From: Megalopta genalis | Taxonomy: Eukaryota; Arthropoda; Insecta; Hymenoptera; Halictidae | NCBI RefSeq assembly: GCF_051020955.1 | Contig: NC_135029.1 | Coordinates: 4,426,001 to 4,490,000, forward strand | Length of the DNA: 64,000 nucleotides | Direction: 5' to 3' | Shown: piece after piece, positions 1-8,691 of the stretch | How positions within the stretch are numbered: position 1 is the stretch's first letter | How the letters are laid out: every line of letters begins with the position of its first letter | Translations under genes and position numbers: made by a program | Notes under the pieces: model-generated | The model's input: only the letters and a program-made list of their open reading frames with translations | The model's database searches: none | Told to the model about the DNA's origin: nothing

Positions 1-804
1 CAGAAACGGTTTACATTGCTTTCCGAGAAAGTAAAATAAACTTGCATATTCTCGACAGAGGGAACAGAATATCTCCGCGCATTGTGCTCGTCCTTTTCAA
101 AGAACGTTGTCGACGAAAATTTATTCGCGTCGGATATGAAATACGCTAGTTAATTTTCCGTTTCGGTAAAAAGGAACACGCGGATATTTCGGGAACGACG
201 CGAATTGCCCTGAATTTCAAACGTTTACGTGCTCAGCGTAAAGAACACTTACTACTCCAGCGATTTATTAAATACAGTGAATACAATGCGATTGATTCGT
301 CGTGAAGAGATCTCAAAGTCGTGGACTTTGTCCAATCGCTCGTTTATTCCTTTAACGCGTTAAGTGCCCAATGCCGGCCTCAAAGCTCCTACAAAGTCAA
401 AGTAACGACTTGCCTTTTGATTTACCCTATAGTTACAGCGATTGGAACCACTTCCTTGTTCGTAATTTCTTACAGGAATGAGAAAATCGATTACTTTTTC
501 AACATTTATACGCTTTGAGGATCCTAATCAAATTAGCAAGTTATAATAAATTGGCGTACAAATACATCTTCAAATCCGAGCAAATAATTCCGTCACCCGC
601 GTATGGGTAACACGACAGTGTTAATAAGATGTATCAATGATAATGATAAATGTGTTAATAATATGATAGATAATAGAAAATATATGTGATAATAATAGAT
701 CTGTTAATAATATTGATAATGTTTATGTGTTTGTATTTTCTCTGACGATTAAACATCGATTCAAATCGATTCAAACATCGTAGTTCAAAATCTATCGTCA
801 ATGT
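1..804. other. AT-rich non-coding stretch
   Basis: No supported gene. Positions 620-725 hold a degenerate simple repeat built from TTAATAATATGATA-like words. A short motif near 588-616, with CACCCGCGTATGGGTAACACGAC-type sequence, recurs in diverged form near 59209-59236 and probably marks an old dispersed repeat. Confidence 0.5.
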
Positions 805-1482
805 TTAACCCGAGAAAGATAACCTACGTCGCAGAGGCGCACGTAAAAGATAACCATACGCTTCAGAGGCGCATGCTTTTCTAAGGCGTCAATTTTATAC
901 TAACAATGGATATTTATTTAAGTTAATCTAGTCATTTTAAAGGTTTGGCATTATTGTACAAATAAAATGCATTTATATTATATTTTTTTATATTTTAAGT
1001 AATTTTAAACTTAAATCACTAGACCTCTATGAAAAATTAACAAAAATCAACAGTCTTCGGTTTATGGGAACAAATCCCGTAAAATATCAGAAAAAATAGT
1101 GTTTTATCCTTACAAACTAGTAGACTATAATATAATCAGTGTAAAAAAAACTATAATATTATAAAAAATTTCTTTAGAGACAGTCATGACAAACGTCTTT
1201 CTTGTGTTCACCACAAACTGTCTTTTTGCATTTGGCACAGGTCATCTTTGACATTCTTTTCTTTTTAGACGTGCAAAGACTGCAATAACGCCTTTTTTTG
1301 GCTGAGGGTTCTTCTTCATCATCTGTGGAAGCCTGTACAGCAGATTTTGGAAGAATATTTTCAATGTTGCTTCGCACATGCCTTGGCAAAGTGGGTGCTT
1401 CCAGTCTTCGCGTCATCCACGGTGCAGTCAGTTGTTTATTTCGCAGGCGCCTCTGCGACGTAGGTTATCTTTCTCGGGTTAA
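805..1482 (-). mobile_element. piggyBac-family deletion derivative, copy A (678 bp)
   Basis: The element is bounded by TTAA at 805-808 and 1479-1482, the target site of piggyBac transposons. The right end begins (read inward on the minus strand) TTAACCCGAGAAAGATAACC, and the subterminal AAAGATAACCATACG block at the left matches the layout of the lepidopteran piggyBac 3' end. The only coding sequence left is the transposase tail at 1174-1416, so most of the gene is deleted. The outermost 36 bp of the left end are not the usual 3'-type end seen in copies B to E. They are a copy of the 5'-type end, which explains exactly why this copy is 4 bp longer than copy D. The orientation follows the transposase reading direction. 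Confidence 0.92.
1174..1416 (-). CDS. piggyBac transposase C-terminal cysteine-rich domain, stand-alone 80-aa frame
   Basis: The frame runs from an ATG at 1416 to a stop at 1174 and encodes 80 residues. Residues 33-37 are acidic (DDEEE), residues 40-43 (KKRR) are a basic patch like a nuclear localisation signal, and residues 45-79 hold C45-x2-C48, C60-x2-C63, C68-x2-H71 and C76-x2-C79. This is the cross-brace zinc-binding pattern of the piggyBac C-terminal domain, which in the well-studied transposase binds the element ends. The RNase H-like catalytic core with its three aspartates is missing altogether. The frame lies 66 bp inside the 5' end of copy A, so the element end could act as promoter. 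AATAAA on the minus strand at 918-913 could be a polyadenylation signal. The start Met may simply be an internal codon of the ancestral gene. If expressed, the product could bind element ends without cutting (inference). Confidence 0.7.
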   Translation of the reverse strand: MTRRLEAPTLPRHVRSNIENILPKSAVQASTDDEEEPSAKKRRYCSLCTSKKKRMSKMTCAKCKKTVCGEHKKDVCHDCL

Positions 1483-1814
1483 ACAAAAAAGTTATGCTTG
1501 CCCAAAGTGGATAGTACAAAGCCGCGCGAACTTTTCCCGATAGGTAATATTTATGACCGCGCCCAGATACATTTTTCGATGATTCGCGAACGGCCTGTCG
1601 CCGCGCCGCGAATGCAAAGTATAATCGTATTCCATAATAAATAGTTGGCCGTCGTGAAAGATTAAAGGGTCCTCGAAAGGCGGACCACTTTTCAATCGTC
1701 TCCTTCCACGGTATCAGAGGTTATTCCGTTTGAAGGGTAAATTTCATCGAGGTCTGACGCATAAATTTCACCGGGGTCTGAGGCATAAATTTCCACCGAA
1801 GTCTGTATTCGCCC

Positions 1815-2010
1815 TGTTCCGCCGCCGTGGATTCCGGTATCCTAGAACTTAACCTCATTCCCTCAACCTACATCGAAGCACTCTCGTTTATTTTCGTTCG
1901 ACTTTCCAGACACGCGGGATCCCGCGGCAACCCCAGGACTCCTGGGACCGAAGCTGTTTGTTGGTCCTCAAAGGTCCTTTATCGCCAGCTACACGGGACC
2001 ACCGCGTCCG
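1815..2010 (+). repeat. GC-rich dispersed repeat, copy 1
   Basis: The segment containing ACTCTCGTTTATTTTCGTTC is recognisably similar to 16318-16490 and 19366-19540, which share ATTCC, an ACGAATC-like word, then CTCGTTTATT in the same order. It is probably an old interspersed repeat. The reading frames across it are not conserved well enough between copies to call a gene. Confidence 0.4.
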
Positions 2011-3040
2011 TTTCGTTTGGTTTCGTTAAAAAATATTATTTGTCGACAAATGCCCTCTCCTATTCGGTCGGTCCGTGAGTTCGTGCGATTTAATTTCGAT
2101 TTCAATCTCCCGCATAACAATTGTCCAGTGGTTATTTGACATAACGTAAATTCTATTTCTTTCCAATGATTCTAACAATCATACATTCTAATTCTTGAGT
2201 AATTTTTCGAAAACTATGCAGTGTCATAGAGCGAATAAGTAAACGATCGCACAACAGGAGGAAACCAATGTTATCGAATGACGTATGAGACATAGCAGTT
2301 TGGCAATTATTATGCTGGAAATCTCAATCGAAATTAAGACCGAAAGCTTATTAACAGGCTGATCAGTGACTGAACTTGTGTCTAAGAGAAGCTCGATATT
2401 GGAAATGGGTAGATAAATAAAAGTAAAACGCAGTGAATTAAACTTATCCCTTTTAGTTTATTAATTTGATGTACGAGGAAGGACCGTCTTTACTCTCCTG
2501 ATTGCTCCACGAGACTGAAGACTATTCACAAAGACGAAACCAAAAACGTCACCTAAAGACAAAGAGCACTCTGTTCTATATACATATGAAATCATTGTTT
2601 ATCTAATGGTACTCTGGCGAGACTCTCGGCGTCGATTCGTTTTTGTAACTTATATGCTAGAAGGAAAAACTTCTGAGTATTTAAAAGAGAGAAAATAATC
2701 CAATACTCGATAATCAACTTTTAATCAGTTAGCTGGTTTTGACGAATATACTCATCATGGAGGAAATGGAACATTTTTAAATTTTCCTCCGAGAATTAGT
2801 TTCACCAAATTATAAATAACGAGAGAAATAAACAATGTATTTAGTATTAAGGGAGTATTCTTCTCTAGAAACTTGATTACAAGGTGATTTTTTATGTAGT
2901 GATCTTGAATTTTGTTCGTATTATTACATCGTTCTCACAGTGTATCATCATCGATAGCTAAAACAATCTCAGTTTTTTGACATAACAATTTCAATGGCCT
3001 TTCACTTTTCATATCATTCGATTACTCAACTGTACCATCA
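2011..3040. other. AT-rich stretch with no recognised feature
   Basis: No open frame, repeat copy or RNA gene could be supported. The stretch around 2727-2760 (CAGTTAGCTGGTTTTGACGA) resembles the end of the TTAACCAGTT-type element discussed at 40522-40827 and 49365-49400. Confidence 0.4.
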
Positions 3041-3282
3041 TTAACACGTTCCGTGCCGAGCTTTTTTTACTCGAATCTTCACACTTTGATATTTTACTAA
3101 AACTTGATGTATTACGTGCAATTATTAATTCTCGTACACATAACAACGTAACAAAAACTTATCAACGCCCATTCTTGCGGTGGAAATTGATTCTTCGGTT
3201 CTAAATTTCTTGTAAACAATTTGTTCAGTTCACTAAGTAAACATGCAAGCGTGTACCATCGATGGTACACGGAACGTGTTAA
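3041..3282 (-). mobile_element. TTAA-flanked MITE, TTAACACGTTCCGTG family, copy 1
   Basis: TTAA lies at both ends (3041-3044, 3279-3282), with short inverted termini TTAACACGTTCCGTG and CACGGAACGTGTTAA. It is in inverse orientation to the copies at 28233, 50203 and 51021. A 22-bp perfect palindrome-like segment around GTACCATCGATGGTAC lies just inside one end. Copy 1 lacks about 7 bp between that palindrome and the terminal repeat compared with copies 2 and 3. The TTAA target suggests mobilisation by a piggyBac-like transposase (inference from target choice). Confidence 0.85.
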
Positions 3283-4712
3283 TAAGAATAACACCTCATA
3301 TTACGTTTTGTTCTTCTAAAGACTAATAAGATCCAATTTAATTTCAACGATGTCGAATTGCGAAATTTCAAAAGTCATTAGATCGTCTTTGATATCATTT
3401 TTATCTAACTATTTTTATAGATTTTGGGGGCAGTAGTCATTACGGGAATAGAGTATAGGGGCAGATAATGCAAGTGTATCACATAATTACTATATGTTAT
3501 CATACATAGCGAGGTAAAATCAACATGAAACGAAAACTTTAATGAACAGTAATTTACCTATAAAGTTTATTTATTATATCGCTTAGTAAAACTATTCGTT
3601 GATGCAAGAAGTTTCTATTTCGCTCGCTGTTCCATAAATTATACCGTAAACACGTCTATCGCATTAGCATCTATGCTCTAATGTTTGCACATCCCATAAA
3701 ATTGTTACTGTCTCAGCAGTTCACAAGCTGCATAACTTATAGGCAACTTGGATGCGTACTAGTTTTAATTGCTAACTCACCTGAAATAGCTTGTTTTAAA
3801 CATGCATAGATATTTGTATAATTCTTCAATTCACGAAACGAGTAGAATATTTAAATCCAATTAGTTTTGCGAATCTCAATTAATTAATCCACCTCCTTTC
3901 TTGAAACCCTGTCAGCCTAATTAGTTTTAATTACCAATAGTCTCCATTCTTCTTGTTACAAAATTATTGAAATAAAAAGAAAATGTATTGTTAGTTCTGT
4001 CATTACAGCGTTCATTACCGCACGTAATTATTGGGATATCTGTTGCTTTCACGAAAAGAGAGTGACATTTAATTGACTCTGTATAATTTGTCCTCCTCGC
4101 CGGCGAACGCGTTCGTTCAATAACTAATATAACAACTTTGAACTGAACCATTTATTTACGATTAAATATAAATCTAATCCAGGATCGTTCGATTAAAGTT
4201 TAATGTGTGCCTTCCTTAACGTTGCGACAAAAATTAAGAAGCTTTACACACCGTTCACATTTGAATAAAATTTGTTATTTCAATAAATATACGTTTTATT
4301 AAATTAAAAATACAAACTACAGTGAAGCATACAATACATTATTTATTTTGCAATATTGTTTTGTTTAGTTTATTCGACAAATGAAAAAATGAAAAATAGA
4401 AAGATCGAATAAAGATAAAAAATTAAAAAATTCTACGAAAATGAAATTAATATTTTCGTCGACACGGTACAAATTTTCATCCTATGTCGAGAAGGTTTAT
4501 ACTATACTCAAGAACGTGCGTCTGTGTAAAGCGTTTCTTAACTTTTGCCGATAACTATAAGATTTCATTTCATCACTGATAATTTCACAAATTATGTTCT
4601 ATTGCTGAATGCACAAATTTCTCCAAAATTCGAAACATTATCTGAACTAAAAATATTCAGCAAAATTATTCTGCTGACAGCTATATATGTTTACTTCATC
4701 GTTCGAAGGTAT
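3283..4712. other. AT-rich stretch with no supported gene
   Basis: No coding sequence is supported. A good minus-strand splice donor (CAG|GTGAGT) sits at 3781-3775, but the frame upstream of it is short and AT-rich with no clear acceptor, so it is not called as an exon. Confidence 0.4.
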
Positions 4713-5002
4713 TTAATCCGAGAAAGATAACCTACGTCGCAGAGGCGCCTGCGAAGACTGTTGATTTTTGTTAATTTTTCATAGAGGTCTAGTGATTTAA
4801 GTTTAAAATTACTTAAAATATAAAAAAATATAATATAAATGCATTTTATTTTTACGATAATGCCAAACCTTTAAAATGACTAGATTAACTTAAATAAATA
4901 TCCATTGTTAGTATAAAATTGACGCCTTAGAAAAGCATGCGCCTCTGAAGCGTATGGTTATCTTTTACGTACGTTGTCATATGGTTATCTTTCTAGGGTT
5001 AA
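4713..5002 (+). mobile_element. piggyBac-derived MITE, copy B (290 bp)
   Basis: TTAA at 4713-4716 and 4999-5002. The left end is the 5' type with one substitution (TTAATCCGAGAAAGATAACC) and the right end is the 3' type (TTAACCCTAGAAAGATAACC read inward). It carries no coding sequence. It equals the ~675-bp form minus about 385 bp, with the junction at a TTCG shared by both breakpoints. It faces copy C in inverted orientation across a 615-bp spacer. Confidence 0.92.
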
Positions 5003-5617
5003 GCGTTTAAATATTTACAGAAATTTACTTCTATATCCTAGCACCTACACCAAGTCTCAACGAGTTAGTATGGACATTTCCGTTCGCTGTTTAATAAACT
5101 GAACAAACTAAAAATTACTACACAGGCAGACCGATTCGTCAGCTCGCGTTTGATATAATAATGCTCAAGATTTGATTCGATTCACGACGTGAAAGACTAG
5201 ATACGGGATATAAATCTCGGAATTCCTAAGGATCTCACGATGTGTGTGCCCATATTCCGTTCGCATCATGGGTTTTACCGTACATATATGTCACACAGGA
5301 TTCGAACTATTGGATTACAACAAGGAACATCTGTATGGACGTCAGTGGAGACAGTATATCCTCGAAAGGAGCACTCTAGACTCTGGATATATCCGCGTTT
5401 CACCAGACATCACAGTTTTACTCCTTTTTTTCTTTTAAAAATAGATTCCTCTCAGAATTTTCCATTTTTACGGTAGCAAGGTTTCTTTGTACTTAGATAT
5501 CCGCCCGCGAGCTTCTGCAGAACTACCGTCATCGGGCAGTACGAATAATACGCTGATGCAAATTAATTTTCCAATAGCATCTTACCTATTGTTTCTGTCT
5601 TATATTGAGTTGTGTAA
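5003..5617. other. Spacer between inverted piggyBac MITEs B and C
   Basis: This is 615 bp of sequence between two oppositely oriented 290-bp copies. A GC-richer patch at 5225-5440 has overlapping short frames, but none resembles a known protein. Because the outer ends of B and C are both of the 5' type, the whole 4713-5907 unit has transposon-like inverted termini. Confidence 0.5.
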
Positions 5618-5907
5618 TTAACCCTAGAAAGATAACCATATGACAACGTACGTAAAAGATAACCATACGCTTCAGAGGCGCATGCTTTTCTAAGGCGTCA
5701 ATTTTATACTAACAATGGATATTTATTTAAGTTAATCTAGTCATTTTAAAGGTTTGGCATTATTGTCAAAATAAAATGCATTTATATTATATTTTTTTAT
5801 ATTTTAAGTAATTTTAAACTTAAATCACTAGACCTCTATGAAAAATTAACAAAAATCAACAGTCTTCGCAGGCGCCTCTGCGACGTAGGTTATCTTTCTC
5901 GGGTTAA
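5618..5907 (-). mobile_element. piggyBac-derived MITE, copy C (290 bp)
   Basis: TTAA at 5618-5621 and 5904-5907. The left end is the 3' type (TTAACCCTAGAAAGATAACC), the right end the 5' type. Identical in length and near-identical in sequence to copies B and E, inverted relative to B. Confidence 0.93.
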
Positions 5908-6922
5908 TGAGCTATCGGGAAAGATTTCAACCTTTTTTATATTAATCGATCGAGAATGTTGTAGTGCGAAAATTAAATATTGACAGCATCTGTGTGACAG
6001 CAGAAAATCGTTTATCATAAAGACATATGTATCATTAGATACTAGACTGCTGGTTTTATGCATTTTTCACACAGAGCATCGTTACTTTATTCTCAACTTG
6101 TTAAAATTCTTAACGAACAAAATACAATTTTATTGAACCACTGTTCATTACAAAAGTGTAAAATAAAGACCCGGGTTATCATTAGAAAAAGATTTAAAAT
6201 TTAAATAAAACTATTCTAAATAAAGTTGATGGAGAATGAGTTCTTTGTGGAAGAAAAGAAACTGTTGAAATATTTTAACTTCATATTATTTTCCATTTTT
6301 AAGATTCCGAATATTTGAAGCTGACAAAATGCTTACTTTTTAGTCGCAGTTAGAACATAATAAAAACGTGGTAGATTTTCGAATACGTATCTGTTGAAAG
6401 AATTTCTTTTAAAATCACTGCCTAATGTGCACTCTCCAATGTATTCATGTCATAATATCAATAACAAGTGTTAAAAAAGAAATAAAAAGTCAGACTCGTT
6501 TGTAACTGTATTGCTGTTAAAATGTGTCTGCTTCTTCTGCAGTTATGGCGTGCACTGCACACGTTCCCAATAGCATTTCTTGAAACGATCGTATCCATCG
6601 GAGGGATTAAAAAGATCAAAATTCTGTCGTTACGACATCGAGAGTAATTTCAAGACTTCTTTCGGCACTGGCAAGTGTGGCAAATAGTCAAAAGTTCCCG
6701 ACTCGACCAGAAACGATGCATTGCGCAGCAACGTTAACGTAAAATACTGCAATGTTTCACGATTTTCCAGAGAAATGCATTCAGGTCAAAATTGCATGAA
6801 ATTTAAAATAGCGAAGCAAACACGTATTAAGCGGCACGTTTAGTTGATGAAAAAATTCGCATACAAGAATTTAATGATGCAGCAACTGATATATTATTAA
6901 TGAATGTGTTTTTGTTTTTCAG
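5908..6922. other. Non-coding stretch, possible intron
   Basis: AT-rich, with no gene, repeat or RNA supported. It ends in a strong pyrimidine-rich tract (TTTTTGTTTTTCAG at 6909-6922) that would serve as the acceptor for the candidate micro-exon that follows. Confidence 0.4.
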
Positions 6923-6943
6923 GAGCAAGTGAACGCCCGCTTG
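6923..6943 (+). CDS. Candidate 21-nt micro-exon
   Basis: A pyrimidine tract ending in CAG (6920-6922) is followed by 21 nt and then GTAAGT at 6944-6949, a near-consensus splice donor. The segment reads EQVNARL in the frame that starts at its first base, and is GC-richer than the surrounding DNA. Its length is a multiple of three, so it could be a cassette exon that does not disturb the frame. It is compatible in phase with the candidate exon at 58465-58530. The gene cannot be named from seven residues. Splice-site matches of this quality also arise by chance, so conservation or RNA evidence decides. Confidence 0.35.
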
Positions 6944-8237
6944 GTAAGTTTGCAGTTCGATTTAATTCGCGATAATTGAAAATTTCAATGGTCAGATTTT
7001 TCCATCGACATAGCGTGTTACGTTATTCCGAAATTTTCTACATACAATGTACTTTTTGTGAGCTTCGATTGTTTCGTTTCAGCTGATTTTATTTTTTGGC
7101 TGAAACTATAAATAAATAATTGAAGATATTGTGTTCTAATTTTGAATGGATTTCGAATAAATTCGAAATGACTGCACTGTAAATAGATTGAGTGTGTTCA
7201 TGCAATATCATTAGTTCCTTTCTGCAACATTCTTTCTCAACTTTTCACCATTTTCACAACTATACAATCGTCGCCCTTCCTAACAATTTCAGTTTTATTC
7301 GTTAAATTTTCCAACCATATTTTTAACCCCTTGTACGACGATTAGCACTTATTCGCCCTTAATTTATTTCTTAATAGAACAAGACAGAGTTTGCTTCTAG
7401 GCTGTCTTCATTCACTTTCAATATTAGATTTTAATAACAAAAATATCAAATTTTGTTTCGATTTAGGAGAAATGAGCAACAATTATATTTAGTAAATGTA
7501 TGAAATCTTCATCACAGTCTATTGTTTATAATGATACGGCAATTTGTTTAATCTAATTGCTAAACATTCAATAATTAGATGACGATTCGAACACTCTGGA
7601 CAAAAATGGCAAAACGCAAACCGCTCTTCGAAGATTGATACTGTCAATAAGTCAGAAATTATGTAACATTATTAAATTCATATAATGTCGTCACAGTTTC
7701 CACGTATTAATTTTTATCGGGAATGCATAAAATCTACAATCTGACTGCAACGTTTACACATTTTATTTTCACATTTTTAATTTACATTTTGAGATATTCT
7801 TTTGCTGTTGATATTACTTATAACTAGACTGAGGATTTCATGGATTTATATGGCAGCAGAATAAGACAAATGCAATTGAAAATAGTAAAAAAATTTTTTT
7901 AATTTAGAAATGTCAATGTATTATTTTTAATCTGTTAAAACTGTTAACGAAAGAATGAAATTGCTATTTAGTTTCCATTTCTTGCAATTGATGCAGATAT
8001 TTTTATTTCGTGTAAATATCCGTAATCTGCTTACAAGTGTACACACTAATTGTTTTATGCATTGTCGTGATAGTTCGATACACAAATTACAAATTGATAT
8101 AAAACGGAACCTTATAATTGACCATTACATCGTGTCGTTAAATAATTTATTCTCTGCAAATAGCTGGCAACAAATACACGAGGATTGTCGGCCACGTTAC
8201 GGGTGCGGTTCTAGACAATAGTACTGAACAATTGATG
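6944..8237. other. AT-rich stretch, possible intron
   Basis: No gene, tRNA or repeat copy is supported. Around 7715-7740 there is a weak match to the GACTGCGGATTTTTATGCA-type repeat end in degraded form. Confidence 0.35.
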
Positions 8238-8642
8238 GTGTGATAGTGGGCAAAGAGAGAACGTCGAGTTAACTAAATAATAGATAATGCCTAAGAGCGG
8301 GGCATTCAAATTGTAAGTGGTCCGAATAGCCGGCTCTCGTAGAACAAAACATAATAAAATATTGTAAATCAATTTGCACCGATTTTCACCGATAGACAAT
8401 TTTGTACCGAAAAAAATATGGAAAATCGCTATATATATATATAATCATTTTGCTTGTATTTGGTTTTACTTGTATAGCGATTTTCCACATTTTTTTCGGT
8501 ACAAAATTGTCTATCGGTGAAAATCGGTGAAAATTGATTTACAATATTTTATTATGTTTTGTTCTACGAGAGCCGGCTATTCGGACCACTTACAATTCGA
8601 ATGCCCCGCTCTTAGGCATTATCTATTATTACCCACTATCAC

Positions 8643-8646
<4 letters not shown>
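8238..8646. repeat. Foldback element with ~170-190-bp inverted arms
   Basis: The left arm at 8241-8434 pairs with the right arm at 8473-8641, leaving a loop of about 38 nt that contains ATATAT. The arms differ mainly by a ~26-bp segment present only on the left (near 8251-8276) and a handful of substitutions. Mirror-image peptides on the two strands are a by-product of the inverted repeat, not genes. The outer ends read TGATAGTGGG on both sides. No clear target duplication can be assigned because the right flank runs into (TA)n. Confidence 0.88.
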
Positions 8647-8673
<27 letters not shown>

Positions 8674-8691
8674 ATATTGTATATATATAAA
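8642..8691. repeat. (TA)n microsatellite
   Basis: An uninterrupted AT dinucleotide run follows the foldback element and continues in degenerate form to about 8691. Confidence 0.9.

Noticed and set aside
1298..1543. Plus-strand frames across piggyBac copies A and D
   Set aside because: They are antisense shadows of the cysteine-rich transposase tail.
3775..3781. Minus-strand CAG|GTGAGT donor consensus
   Set aside because: Upstream frame is short, AT-rich and lacks a convincing acceptor.
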